A stretch of 64,000 bases of DNA from Steinernema hermaphroditum (taxonomy: Eukaryota; Nematoda; Chromadorea; Rhabditida; Steinernematidae). The position numbers and the translations under genes were made by a program. The stretch spans positions 4,464,001 to 4,528,000 of the forward strand of contig CM059625.1 in assembly GCA_030435675.1 (NCBI GenBank), read 5' to 3'. This document shows, one piece after another, positions 1 through 12,570 of the stretch. The notes below the pieces were generated by a model. The model worked only from the letters and a program-made list of their open reading frames with translations, did not search any database and had not been told where the DNA came from. How positions within the stretch are numbered: position 1 is the stretch's first letter; each line of letters begins with the position of its first letter.

Positions 1-42
1 GATTGACCAAGGCACCCCGTTAATAATGTCCCACACTTGCAG

Positions 43-462
43 AATCTACGAAAACGACCCAGGTGAAGCGCTCCGTAGACTGACTGCGTTGACGGAAGAG
101 CCGAATGCCGAAGCATTTCTGCGAATAGGTGACGTCTACGCCGTCATCATAATACATAACGCCAAGCGAGGAAACTACAAAAAGGTGTGATAGTTTGGTG
201 TGAGTGCGACTGACATCTACTTTAGGCACACCAAATGATCGCTCAGTTCCAGCAGAGGCTTCCTCGAATTGATATCACCGAGTACATTGTTCCTGAAGTG
301 TTGGATAAGATATGCGACGAGGTTAAGGCTCCGCGGGTCACAGAAAAGACCAACGGATATCAGCGCGATGATGAGGACCTGGAGGGCACTGTTGAGTACA
401 GTCATGCCTTACGGAAGCAGATTGAACAGAGAAGCTTCTATGACGCGCTTGATGGACAGTAA
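43..462 (+). CDS. che-11: Probable IFT140 (CHE-11) C-terminal end, partial
   Basis: Two exons, 43-184 and 226-462, separated by a 41-base intron with GT and TTTAG borders; the join keeps frame (phase 0). The encoded tail starts IYENDPGEALRRLT and runs through a helical repeat segment (GDVYAVIIIHNAKRGNYKKA, then QMIAQFQQRLPRIDITEYIV) before an acidic, charged end and the stop at 460-462. The pattern of a TPR-like helix pair followed by RxPxxxITxYI and an acidic tail resembles, from memory, the C-terminus of IFT140, a subunit of the retrograde intraflagellar transport complex A in sensory cilia (CHE-11 in C. elegans). The upstream exons lie outside the window. The exon model is well supported; the family name is a recognition from memory and not a search result. 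The alternative is another helical-repeat protein. Confidence 0.55.
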
Positions 463-555
463 TCTGGAAATCATTATACCTATACGGATACTTGTATGTA
501 TGTATGTATCTCAGTGAATATCGATTTATGATTTTCTAAGTACTAGATATAAATA

Positions 556-1469
556 TACTGTTGATCCATAAAAAATGGCCGATGTTGTAAACATGTCATA
601 ATTTCACGACGTTTACTCCTAGGGCATAACCGATAGGCGCGTTACTGAGTACAGTGAACTCGCGCCTTACACCATGATTGGCGGCTTGTACTTTACATTC
701 CTCTTTGTGTTAGAGGTCCATTCTTTCACGATGGTCATTTTTTGGCACCTCGAGAGAGCGAAATGCGAAGTGATGTATGGACTTCCTATATTAACATTTG
801 TGTGATGGACGGTGACTGCCTTATATCACATACATATTTGAGTCCTCCCTACCGAATGCACCTGTCGCTGCGCTCGTCGTTTATCTCAGCATGGGCTAAT
901 CTCAAAAAGATGGCCTTTTCGGATCACCATGTTCCGTTAACTTCACTGTTTCCAAATGGTTAAGTAATATAATAAGGAACGGGGACATGCAGCAGATAGC
1001 CATCGCTCACAGCTACCATGCCCACATAGTGACTTCACGAGCTCTTTTCTACTTCACGGAAATAAAGTCCAAATGTGAAAAAATGACCCTCGGATTACCA
1101 AAAAGTCAGACTAACCGAGACCATGTGTTTCCAAATTGACCGTCACAATGTCTCTCCACTTTGAGCTGTGAGACTCCTGTTTGCTGTTCGTATAGAGCTC
1201 TCTTAGCTCTGTCTTACTGTCATTTGTACGCATCCGTAAATGAAGATATCAGAGAAAGCCACTCAAAATAATGTGAAGAGGTCGAAAATTGGACGAAAAA
1301 TATTTTTCGGTTTTAAACCCTCGTATTTAACGATTGAGGAATCAGGATGTTGGCCATAAAGTGGGCTGAAGTTTTACATAAGAGTGATGAATACCTTGAC
1401 TGAAATCTTCGTGTTTTGTCTCAGTAAATTATCAAAAAATAATCGGCCATTTTTTATGGATCAACCCAA
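556..1469. mobile_element. TIR element, family R1 copy 1
   Basis: A 0.9-kb element bounded by inverted repeats. The left end reads TTGATCCATAAAAAATGGCC from 561 and the right end carries its reverse complement at about 1443-1462, continuing outward to CCAACCCAA-like sequence next to TA. The outermost left bases have decayed. The interior has no transposase that I can recognise. A second long copy lies reversed at 24165-24867, and fragments lie at 7840-8010 and 16590-17340. In copies 1 and 2, one frame preserves a stretch resembling YxMIGGxxxxxL...MVIFWHL...KCxVMYGL, so the family may descend from a piece of a coding sequence. Overall it behaves like a non-autonomous mariner-type element. Confidence 0.6.
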
Positions 1470-3530
1470 TAGCTTTGATTAACAATGACCTTTGACTTTT
1501 GTGTCCATCTGCAGAATAACTGTCAATAAAATTGAAAATTGCGCCGATATTTTTCAACATTTTGCAGCCTATCAATTTCTTTATCGAATCTTCACAACCG
1601 AGAATTTGTATATAGATACTCTTGTACACATGACGTAACAAGATGTATTTATGTACCCAACTTAATTTGCAGGGACCTGTTGTTGTGTGTTGACAGCATG
1701 GTGCGCAACGCATACTGTGAATAGCAAAAGAATCATCCTTCGAGTCTAAATGCAGATCAGATGTTACTTCTCACTGCAACATGTTGCTTTTGCGGAAAAA
1801 GTTCAACGACGTTCTTCGCCGCCTAAAGAACATCTGTTAAAGGTCTGTTAAAGCGCTGTCATATCTTCAATATTCGTTCAGCGAGGCTCGGAGAAGCGTT
1901 GTTCTCTTTGTTCACGATTATAAATGTGTGATTTTTTCCCTGTGTACGCAATTTACTGCATGCGAGTTAAGCGATGGGAATGCTAAGTCGTGTCCATGTT
2001 ATGATTTCCTGATTTCTCCGAGAGCCGCTGAAAACTTCGCTAGGTCGGGGGTGAAAGAAGGACTACAAGAAGAACCCGCATTGCGCATTTTCTCGATTGG
2101 AGGACCGCTGAAGAACCAACCGATCACCTTGTGGCCTATTCGCGATTGGAGTATCGCGTGATATAGGCGTAGTGCATATAGGATCTACGGTATGAAGCCA
2201 GTATTCTACGTATTTGTTCCAGTGGAAGCCTCATATTGTTGTTGTTTGGACAGGATCGTCCACACTGTGCGACAACAATCTAAGAAGTTGTGAAGCTGCT
2301 TTCGGGAGCTTTTAAAGTGCTCGGTTCCGCTTGGAACTTGTTTTGTAGAAATGAAATCAAAAGATATCACGAATGTCCATCTCTGTGTCCAACGACGAAT
2401 GTCTCATCGAATTGAGGCTGAAACAATAGCATCATCGTCCTTAGTCATAAAATAGCTTATTATGTTTTTTATGAAATTGCGATAAACTATCTGTTTTTGT
2501 TGTTGGCATCAGTTACGGAATCGTCTTCCGAGTTCCACAGACTGCCCACCTGACTCATGACTCAACTTTCTATGAACCGTTCTACTATTTGTCACACAGG
2601 CTATGCTCAACGATTAATAACAACTCGACAAACAATAGCAGATTCTCAAGAATCCCGTCAAAATAACGTGCTTTCAACAAAGACAGTGTGAGAAGCGAAC
2701 GTTGTTTTTTGTACACCTATTGTTACGTATGCCAAGCGACGTAACGGATACGCAAGCAAAACGATTCTTCTGAAGACAAAGAGTGATATGGTAATGTTCA
2801 AATTTAGAGCAAAAACGGAAAGAGGAGTACGTACGAGAACAAAAACAATGGCGGATTCTAGAGAGTCTTTCCAAAATAATATACTTTTTGAGACATTTAT
2901 TTTCGCATTCAAAATCTTGACTATTTCAGAGGGCGCCAAACAACCTATTTTGTAACTCACAGCTACGTACTTCTCCGTTTACAGTTGTGGTTTTTACTAA
3001 GTTTGCGATGATAATGAGGGGCTACCAATTTCGAAACATTCCTTGACTAGTTGGCGAAGTTATATACCGTAAATATAATCTACAGGTGCTCCCAAAAGGG
3101 TATCTATAACAGAAGTCACCTTTTGGTAGCATCCAAAAGTGACACGGGTCCACGGGATCTTAAGAGAATACGTCAGTTGTTCTAGACGAAGTAATGAGAT
3201 CGGAAGTTCCAAGTAGGTCTTGTTCTGTGCCCATTTCCTCAGCACTCAGGTCGAAGATCACCAGGAAAACAAGTTTATTCTCAAATGTATACAAGCCTCG
3301 ATTCTGTTTACCATCTACCTCCCGATTTGAGATCACTGTTTTTCGTTTTATTCGATGCGTTTTCTTGTTCATCGACACACTGACTACTCACTAGAAAACA
3401 ACGAACACACATATATACAAATACAACCACGATTGCTTCACTCTTCAAGTGAATTGTCCGGCTTCGTGATGATCACACGGAATGCCGCCAGTTGCGTCGT
3501 TCGTCGAGCGCCTCGCATCTTAGCACTACT
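1470..3530. other. Intergenic, no supported gene
   Basis: Only short frames without splice support. A degenerate direct repeat is visible: the block around 2633-2690 (CAATAGCAGATTCTC) recurs in changed form around 2848-2900 (CAATGGCGGATTCTA). I see nothing else. Confidence 0.5.
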
Positions 3531-4344
3531 TCATTGCTCTAAAAGGGCAACCATTGCAACCGCTTTATACACAATTGCTTTGGTTACCGGCTCTGTTTCA
3601 TGTTCTTCGGTGATGACCTCAAGAGATCGTGTAGCGGCTTCTCTTTCTGAAATGTGCCTATAGTCAGGGAAAGAGTGAAAACGAGTAGCATACGCTGTTC
3701 AGCTTTAAGTCGAAGGGCCTCCTCGTAGGAAGGTGGGGGCACGTCATTTAGGCCTTGCTCAATCACGCAAACGCTATAGGAAGGAGGAAGGGTGGGCTTC
3801 TTGTGAGCGTCCTCCATCGCAATCATCTCACACCAGATACCGACCAAAATGCGCAGTTCCACAATGGTAACCAGGACAGTCGTGAAGATCCAGGCGACGT
3901 ACCACGGCGAGGTGTTGTAGAGGCGGTTGCGCGGTTTCGGCGATGTCAACGAGTCGAGGAAGTCACAGCATTGCAGAAGCAGGAACACTATTGCAATTAT
4001 CTGAAACACGCAATATGAGCACCTGTAGACATGACGCAATAATGCCTTTATGCCGAAGTTCCCAGCGAGTAGCTGCTGTACTCGAATGATGATTCCGATG
4101 ATGGCGAGACCGATCATCACCGAGTTGATGCAAACCATTACTAGGATGAACCGCTCGGGCCAGATGATGATCAGGGAGGACATGGTGAAGCCGTTCAGCA
4201 GGACCAGCATCGCTATTTGAAACGGACGCTGTAAGTATTAAGGGGTCGGGTAAAATACAACGTCTCGGGGCAACTTACCGACTTTAGGATGGACATCCTG
4301 GAGATGGATAACGCGGTGTCCGCTATGGAGTCCACCTTGGCCAC
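3531..4344 (-). CDS. Four-pass membrane protein with PPxY tail
   Basis: Exons 4344-4279, 4228-3694 and 3646-3531 join in frame (phases 0 and 1), giving about 239 codons; the first exon follows a good TTTCAG acceptor, so the true start may lie further upstream, or ATG 4296 may be used after trans-splicing. Four hydrophobic segments are visible: around LVLLNGFTMSSLIII, ILVMVCINSVMIGLAIIGII, IIAIVFLLLQCC and AWIFTTVLVTIVELRILVGI. After them comes a cytoplasmic tail with LPPSY and PPPSYEEAL, a PPxY-type motif that WW-domain ubiquitin ligases of the Nedd4 class bind. The layout recalls nematode LAPTM/tetraspan-like endolysosomal proteins, but I do not recognise the exact family. If the last 47-base intron is not spliced, the frame instead ends at 3584, leaving a different short tail. 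Confidence 0.7.
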
Positions 4345-6619
4345 CTGAAATGGACAATTGAGGGTTAAGCGCTCGTGAAGGGGCGTGACAGTTACGTATT
4401 CCTAAGCTCGAGGTGTTAATCCCTCCTTCTCAATCTCGAAGGAAGTGAACACGAAAAGGGAAAGCCGTCGAAAACCCCCGGTTGCCTTGACGCCTGCCAA
4501 AAGAACATCTGACAATGAGCGCGCGGCAAGAGGCGCTATTTGAAACAAACGGGTTTTGCCTCTCGTGCACCCAACATGGCTTCGCGCGCCATTTTGCAAC
4601 ATTACGCGCCATGCAGGCAATGTGATAACGTTGAGCCGATCAACCAACCTGAAGTCGGGAGGGTGGAAAAGAACGTGAACGAGAATGTGTTCGCTCCCTA
4701 TAAGGGCAATGCTCAAATTGCAGGAAATAATTAGATTGCAACTTATGGGGAAAAGGTTAAATATATGAAACGATTCGCGTGCGGACGTCATAAAACACTA
4801 ACAAGATCGGGTAGCTCAACAACTGCCGATCTTAAAAACTGTTCCTGTACAATTTCGAGGAGCATTTATGCAGGCGATTGATGTGGCTGCAGTAAAGAGT
4901 TCAAATAACATCATACTATGCCGAGATAAGTGAGACTAAACTTCCGTGTTTTGCTTTTGAGCAAATTTTTTACGCGGAAGTAGATTGGTTCATGCTCGTT
5001 TTCTCAATCCGCCACCACACGCGGTATGTAATGTCACATTTTGGAGCGTTCTGGACAACAAAAGAGACTACAAAAATAATTGTTATAAAAAACACTTTCT
5101 TAGTTGAAAATCCCACAAAACTATCTACAGTTTTAGGTGTGTTTGGGCGTCTAATGCCCTTTACTTTAAACATATACGTCTGGGAAAAACTTGTTTATAA
5201 TGCTAACAGAAAACATAGGTGGCAAGTCCTTTCGAACTGGAGACAAATAGCGGCTGCTACGGCGCTGTACAATTTGTGGTCCATCGATAGCAATACAACT
5301 TGTATTCGCCTAGCAAACGAAAATGAAAAGGGGTTGTATTTCATGTTGCCTTCGTTTGAATCAGAATTTGAATCAATCAGAATTGAATCACAAAGAACAT
5401 ATGCGTGGTCGTCAGCGTTCTATTGAACTTAACAACAAAAAGACAATCTTTATATAGTTCTGTGGCATTTTCATTCGACAAACGAGAATAGTCATTGTTG
5501 TTGATAAAGCCCTCTAATAGCCCTGGTCTCGAAGGTCTTCAAGGGGAAGGGGTAAGAGTTCTGGCGTACTTATGAACTTTCGAGATGTCAGTAGATTTCG
5601 CTGAATTCTTCCAACTTTTTTGTTGTTTTTTAACGTGTTTTCGGTCAGGAAGACATAAAATTTTTCCCAAGTGTACTCAATGTAATTAGTGTGTCTAAAA
5701 CGTGAAAATTCGGGAACCGTAACCGGTGGTATCAAAGCCCACATAACAGAATGCATCGGCGTTGGGAGATTTTGCAGAATTGCCTCAAAGTTATTCCTTG
5801 CATCTTTTGTTCGACCTCAAGGAACTTCCGCACGTCTAGACATGAAATAGAGACTAACATGAAATTTCCACAGAACTTTTACAGTGCGTCTTACACAAAT
5901 GTTTCCTGGACTACATCGAACACAAACAAATGCACATCACTTTCAAATGTTTAAAACAGGGAAGTGCGACATTTATAAAGGCAGTCGGCATTAAAGAACC
6001 CTGGTTCCACTGGAAGACCGACAACTAGATGGCGATCAAGCAGGACCAGGTTTCGTTTGAGGTGCTGCTCGAAGTAATCTTCAAGATTCCAAAAATAAAT
6101 CGTAATGCAGGTGCAAGAAGTATGCTGCTACCCCCGATTTTCATGTTAGGTGTAAAGTTGAAAATGACAAATAAACTGGCAAAGTTAACGCCGCATGCAC
6201 ATTACGGAATCAATGATTTGGAGTCATCCACGTGCACAGTAGAACCAGCTTGTTCCCGAGTGTATGACGTTTTGAGAAACGATAAACAACGTATAATTCA
6301 GTTATGATGTGTAATGTTTTAAATGATATATGTGACAGCCTTTTGCGTTTATTATTATCGGTGCAAGCAACCAGCCAAATAGTTTTTATAAAGCCATAGT
6401 TGGTCAGGTGCGTATCTTCATTTGGAAAAACAGTTATGACAAACACGGAATGTGGCCGCGACGTATAAGAAAAAAGGTCACCAATAGCAAAACTCAGCCC
6501 TACATGACTGATGTATCACTTAAATGGTTCACCTGACCCTCGCGATCGATTGCTTACAGCAGCACAAACACAAAGATGGCAAATATACTCTAAATGTAGG
6601 GAGATCGCCGGCCACGGAA

Positions 6620-7045
6620 TGACCTCGCCCGAGGGGGCCAATGACACCCTGCTTATGGCACATGTGCGACATTGTATCTATGCTGTTCTGCGCCGGACGG
6701 CCGTCGTATTTATGCAAATAAGGGGGCCCCCGGCGACCGGGCTAAGGGCCGAACGCGCACTGTCGAAGATTATCGACCACATTTGCTACATGCATTCGCG
6801 CACTCAGCACAGGATCGCAGCAACAAAATATCGTTTTCACGAATGCAAAACACTAATCGCGGCGATCGGAGTGAGTCCGGGAGGACTGCCTTAGTGCGCG
6901 AGCACAACAAGGTGTCGGTTCGAATATGCGAATTTGCAGCAGGAGGAGGTGGAGGGAGAGGTGGAGCGGGGAGCGCGCGTGCATCGGGAAGTGCTATGCA
7001 ACCGGCTGTTTACGTCGTATTTTCGGCATTCATGCAAATCTGCTG
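6620..7045. promoter_or_regulatory. Duplicated octamer (ATGCAAAT) region
   Basis: The octamer ATGCAAAT occurs at 6712-6719 and again at 7032-7039. Both copies are preceded by related sequence containing GTCGTATTT, so the pair looks like a diverged direct repeat with 320-base spacing in an otherwise G+C-rich block. The octamer is the classical binding site of POU-homeodomain factors such as UNC-86 and CEH-6 in worms. Regulatory function is inference; the site pair itself is visible. Confidence 0.3.
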
Positions 7046-7839
7046 CTCACGTCAGTGGGGTATGGGAAAATGTACGTGCGCTGATGGCGAGGGTGTTCCC
7101 AGCTTAGAAACAAAAACTGTGTGCAGGAAGAGACGCGGGCTTCACCGTCAGATGTAGTGACAGGTGAGAGCGAGCAGACCCATTGTAAGAAAGGGTTGTG
7201 ACGGAAAACGGCACAGTAATGTTGAGTATGTATATCACTGTATGCTAGAACGCCGTTGGCTCCGAGCTTCCTTTTCCGGTTTTTCAGTTCTGTTTCCGGA
7301 ATGGCCTTTAAAATTCTATTCTATATTTGAGTTTTCGAGCAATTGGTGGGGTCCACATCTTAATTAAAAAGTACCCTCTTCAGCTAATTAATAAAGTATT
7401 CTTTCTTTCTTTGCAGTTTTCAGAAAAACTTAATGAAAATTTAACTATTTGGGTTAGTGCATAATAAACGGCCGATTTCGTAAAAACCTTCTAGTTTCGC
7501 AGCGCCCACTGATGCGACTCAAAGGCTTCTTTGTCATGTCCACTTAATACCGTTACACGGCTATTTGTTGCGGACTCTCCATTGAGAGACTTTTGATTTT
7601 TGTGGCAGACATACATACTGGTAAACCACCTGAACATCCGAGACTTACAATATTAAAAGAGCTTCATCAGAGGTTGTGTTGTACAGTAGACAAACGAGCG
7701 AACTTATGTCTGTGTTGGTCCAACGTCATGGCAAGGCTCTCAAAGCAAATTCTCTCAAAAATCTCAAAAACGTGGAGAAATTTATTTCCTCTTTCTATAA
7801 ATTGGGTCGTTTACAACTAACAAAGAGGGCAACAGGTGA

Positions 7840-8010
7840 CGACAGACCACAGCAGGCAGATGACACGCCATATACATATAGAGGACAAATAAGATCAATT
7901 GTGTTATTCGGAATTAAAGGTCAAATTCCGAAAAAATGACCCGAAAGTCGACAAAAAATACGACTACGCTAAATCACATGTTTCCAAGTTGACCTAAATA
8001 ACAGCTCTTT
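7840..8010. repeat. R1 family fragment
   Basis: A degraded match to copy 1 (about 990-1150): the shared landmarks are CAGCAG...CATAxxxATAG, GGAATxAAAG, GAAAAAATGACCC and CATGTTTCCAAGTTGACC in the same order. Identity is roughly two thirds, by eye. No terminal inverted repeats are preserved here. Confidence 0.45.
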
Positions 8011-9320
8011 AAACTAAGGGACAGTCTTGCTAGCGGCAGGTGTAGGCCTTACTTGGCTGTACCTGCCCATAGCACGCTTCATATAGAGATGTTGAAAATT
8101 CTGCAGGGTTATGCACTGTCAAAACAATTTCATCAATTTAACCTGATCATATTGTTGTACAGTGATATTTTTCTGACTTTTCTATCGAGAGTTCAAAGTG
8201 TAAAATAGGCGACGGACCGAATAGTGACAGTGTTTACAAGAGACGGTCAAAACATCTCCGTTCACGGAGACTACATCACGCAAAAACTGACTCTTTGGCA
8301 ACATCCCCATATGTTTACAAAGCACGAGAAGTGATAAAGAAGGGCTAGGCGTTCGCCTCTGAGCGCGCCGCCTCTCGAAGGTCACCAATTCACAGCGCCG
8401 CCGAATCGCCAGATGGGGAACGCATAGCGATATTCATTTTGGCATTGTTACGACGAGCGCTAATTTTTCATTTTGCTCATTACGCATGGCCAGCCGATGG
8501 TGATGACGAGGCCACAGCGCCTCCCGACCGCAATGCCGCATAGGACACTTCGAACATTTATCTTAGTCAAAAATGGAAATTCCATTTTCTGTGAACGGTC
8601 AAATGAGAATGAGCGATTGCATCGATTGTCGGTCTTCTTCGATGCTCGTCCTCGGACTCTGCGGCTTGTAGTCTGGAGTGAGGTACCCGGTAACGCGTTC
8701 GCCGTGTCCGTAGTTCGCTTTGACATGGTTGGCATGCCCGTTGAGGACGATGTGGTCGCAGCAGATACTGTTGCCTGGAGATGGTGGTGCGTGAATACTG
8801 TTCGAATTGGACGTTTTCTAAAGGAATTGGATTATTTTTGTACGTAGGTAAATACGATTAAAAGCGCAGGTAAATTCCCCTACAAAGCATTGTAAAACGA
8901 TCAAAATCTATGTTTAATCTCAACTGTGTTTCCGTGCTTACCGTTATACTATCGCTACTTTTCCTCAGAAATCGCATCCCATTCGCAAAAATTGGGCTGT
9001 TGGTGATTCGGGGACTCATATTTCGGCTAAGTCTTCTCCTTGAGAACTGTCGCCAATACTGGAACTTGTCTTGAGCAGGAAGTCTTATTGTAAGACCAAA
9101 TGTGCCACAGCCGTAGACGATTACTAGCTCTTTCCTAAAAAGTGTCACTTTTAGTTCAATCGCTACTAGTTTTGGTCTTCAATAAATGCAGAAGAATTGT
9201 GTTTTCTGCAAGAAAATCTGCGTATAGAACTTTCGCATCGTCGGTGAGTCAGACTTGTTTTGAATACGCTGCACGATCACGCACATGCCTGAGCGATTTT
9301 TTTACAAAAGTGAAATCTGC

Positions 9321-11757
9321 TTACGGCAGATCACGTTTTATATTTTGGAGTGCGGCGTACAGATTTTGTGGAGTTAAATGGAAAAACATGGATTTTCTCT
9401 TGTGATGTTTTTGCAATAAATCGAAAAGGAACTTCTGAAAAGCAAAGAAAGGTTTAAATGTAAATAGAAATATATATTCAGCCTGTTGGTTTAGAAGGGC
9501 ATGTGATACAGGTTGAGTGTAGGACACGATATCTTGAAGGTACATACCTAAAGTCCTTTCCGAAGATCAAGTAAATAACGAAGTTAATGGACGAATTAAC
9601 GATTGCAAGAAGGTTGATCGCCTCCCTTGAAAACGTATAGAACATATGGTATTGAACCATGAGCAACTCGTTATCCATAATTTGCTCCAGAAGAGTGAGA
9701 ACGAAACCCCAAAAGTTGCAAATGAGGAATATGAAGACGATGGTGATAAGTACCAGCGTCGCTTCTCTACTCTTTTCTTTCAGCTCATTGCGACCACTGA
9801 AACTGGCGGTGGATTCATAAATTCGTGGTGAAGAAACATACGAGATACTTTCTCCACTCAATTTGTTAAGAGATTTCTTAATGGTGTAGGCGATGATCGA
9901 GTTCAAAATTAGTAGCGTGAGGAAGGGCAGGAATACCATGACGATGTTCGTCAACCAGAGCGCGTACATTTGACCGTAAACAGGGTTCTGAGCAAGTTTG
10001 CTGGGCATGAGTACGTAGGACTGCCAGCTGACGCCATCGCCACATTCTGGGTTCCGAATGACTTCCAGTTCGAAGAACTTGGTACAGTTGAAGATGATGG
10101 CAAAACAGGTGACGCCAAGAATCGTGATCGCTGAGCCGTGTGACGTACAATATCGCTTGTTGCGACGCGGATAGCACACCGCCAGGTACCGTTCGATGGT
10201 TACGGTGACTGTGATGTACACGCTACCGGTTTGGGAAATATGTGATATAGCGAATGCGAACCTGAAGAATAAAGTTAGTAAATGGTGCTCTTGTGACTGC
10301 TATGTACCTGAGATAAGTCAACCAGGCCACGTAAAGATCAAAGGCAGCTGTGTACTCGATGATGTACTCCATCCCGTAAATGAAAAAGGCGGTCACCAGA
10401 AGGCAGGTGTCGAAGACGGCGAGAGCAGTGAGGAAAAGATTATTTGGATTACGCATTGATGGCCTGAACAAGGAGTTCGATTAGATCATGGGGTTTCTGG
10501 TGTAGTGGTGGCCCAAAAAAGGAACAGGAGTTTATAGAATAATTTACAAGGAAACTTAAACGGTAGAGCCGTCGAAACGTTATGTGTTGCGATCCTTCCT
10601 AAGACGCAATCCTCCGCGCTTTATCCTCATATGAAAATCTGTGTTTTGGGCCCTTCTTAAAGTGACCTATATATGTATAGAGCACCCGGTGTTTACTGGT
10701 TCACTAAGATATTCTGTCCCCATGCGGACATTCCTTGCACAGTCTTGCGTATTCAAACAGATGTTTACCCACATATGTAGAACATACCGCTCTATTTGAG
10801 GTCCAAAGGGACCCAGTGCTGTCGTCATAACAGTAACTAAATTACTAGACTACATACTTTGGTCCGTTTGGAACAGCTACCCAGATCGCCAAAATAAGCA
10901 AATTTCATTGCCACCCTTAACGGAAGTGGATGGCTGGTCCTACAAGGACAGTTTCGAGAGAAAACAGTGAGAAAGTTCATTAAGAATTTCGAAAAGTAAA
11001 GGAATAGGAAGTGAGGACACCGCTGAAATATGTTTCCGATTTTCACATAATTCCAAAAAGTGACCACAATCTTATTCATTGAAGACTAGAAGCTATCATC
11101 ACTACTCGACGTGCATCACTTATCCTTCCAGACCCTCAAGGATGCTCCCAAATGAAACGGTGATTCTGTTGCTTCTGCTCTCCTCGCTCTGTATCGTATA
11201 CATATTATTCGCTTAGAATCCCTATCAAATGAAGACCAGAACCGCGTTTTGGTCAAAAACTACACAGCTATGGGGTTTCTTCCGCGTCAGCAGATTTACG
11301 TAGTCGCTCGAATTCCAGCTTGTTTGTTGGATATGCTTCTGCTTAAATTATTACTCGGTTGGATTATTTTAAAAGAAAAGAGCGGAGGTCACCAAACAGA
11401 GCACAAAATATTTACTACCTTTTGACGCAAACAGCGTGTTACAAGTTAAATCATGCTTCAGAGGCCAATTATGTCAAAATGACTGCCTTGGAATGTTAAT
11501 ATAAGCCTAGTCAATGTTTGTTCCAGTTCCAATGTCCAAAATTACAGTTACCTGGTCAGAATGATGGCCGTGCTGATATTTCCAAATATTCCAAAGCAAC
11601 CGATAAGTGTGCCAATAATGCTAATCAAGATGAATTTGACCTGAAAGACAGCATAGACTGGTTCAGTTCATAGAAGACTACTCACCTCTAGGAAGTCATG
11701 CGGATCCAAACCGCAGTTTGGTGATGAGGTGCCGTTAAACGTGTCGTTCACCTCCAT
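9321..11757 (-). CDS. FMRFamide-receptor-like peptide GPCR
   Basis: Five exons (11757-11686, 11640-11552, 10463-10308, 10261-9544, 9434-9321) join with matching phases into 382 residues. The start is an ATG followed by an N-terminus with glycosylation sites (NDTF, NGTS) before TM1. TM1 ends GNISTAIIL; the first loop is RPSMRNPNN. The DRY position reads ERYLAVCYP (about residues 129-137), and TM7 ends [16 protein letters not shown]. These features fit the FMRFamide-like neuropeptide receptor (frpr) group of rhodopsin-class receptors, which act at the plasma membrane of neurons or muscle through G proteins. The last splice choice (donor GTACCT at 9543) is preferred because it is phase 0 and yields a basic amphipathic tail [15 protein letters not shown] after TM7. 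Using the neighbouring GTATGT donor at 9547 instead would give a different tail. The ligand cannot be deduced. Confidence 0.88.
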
Positions 11758-12348
11758 CTTCAATCGTCTATCACGGCAGTTTCACTACCGCATTGATGAA
11801 AAGAGATTTCAGAATAGGACGTAAAAACGAGTGAACTCGTCTGAAACAGTGCGCAGGCTAAATAGGAAACAATGTCCAGAACATCAGACAAATGTCGAGC
11901 TCACGTATACATGTATATGTTCCTATGTATATGCCTCAGAATACGCATGAAAAGCCGAGTTAACACTTGAGTGATTAATTTGATGAGCTCAGTGTTCGCC
12001 TCCCATATCGCGATGCCGTTTCGTTGTTATGGCCGAAGGTTTCAAGACGAAAGGGTCGCGTCGATTCCGGCCCCAACCAGACGGGTCGGCCAAGGAAAGC
12101 TTTTAACGCGCAATGTGATTAGAGTCTTTTTTTTCGCCAAAACGGCCAGTGCCGAGCGGTAAATAATACACAACACAATGAATTCGCAGATTGGAATTGA
12201 AACAAAATCGAAAAAGACTGGAGAGTGAGTGGACGGGCGTGGCCATTCCGGCTCGACTCATCATCGGTCTGGATTCGCGCGCGTGGAGACTAATTAAAAA
12301 CAACAAAAAAAAACGGAAACGTCAACAGCTTGAAACGTATGGTCGGCA

Positions 12349-12570
12349 ATCGGATCCTAACAAGTCTGGTGCATGAGGTTGTATTTCGAAGATTAAGTCG
12401 ATGCTCATCAATCATCACGAGATAAATCATTTGTCATATAGAAATCAACGCTTCCTCTTTTGGAACATAATTCTTCTTAAGATGAAGATTCTAAAAATAT
12501 TCTGTACCATGAATTCAGCTGGTGGATTGTGATCGGATCCTAACGAGTCTGACCAAAGTGTATGAGGTCT
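12349..12570 (+). repeat. Short direct repeat
   Basis: The block ATCGGATCCTAACAAGTCTG followed by GCATGAGGT occurs at 12349-12377. It recurs as ATCGGATCCTAACGAGTCTG, followed after a small insertion by TATGAGGT, at 12532-12569. It may be the remnant of a local duplication or the ends of a decayed element. Confidence 0.45.

Larger units (their letters stand above)
4345..9320. other. Long non-coding stretch
   Basis: No supported gene. It contains a G+C-rich block at about 6530-7160 with two POU-type octamers, an R1 repeat fragment at 7840-8010, and an isolated serine/threonine-rich reading frame on the minus strand near 8690-8810 ending at a GTACCT donor-like site; this could be an exon of an unplaced gene. 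A 144-codon open frame at 4992-5426 (+) is A+T-rich and shows no recognisable domain. Confidence 0.45.

Noticed and set aside
4992..5426. 144-codon open frame on the plus strand
   Set aside because: A+T-rich, with no domain, no splice context and no promoter or trans-splice signal; no independent support.
6672..7157. 161-codon frame with glycine-rich run
   Set aside because: A result of G+C-rich sequence; two other frames are also open there and no splice sites fit.
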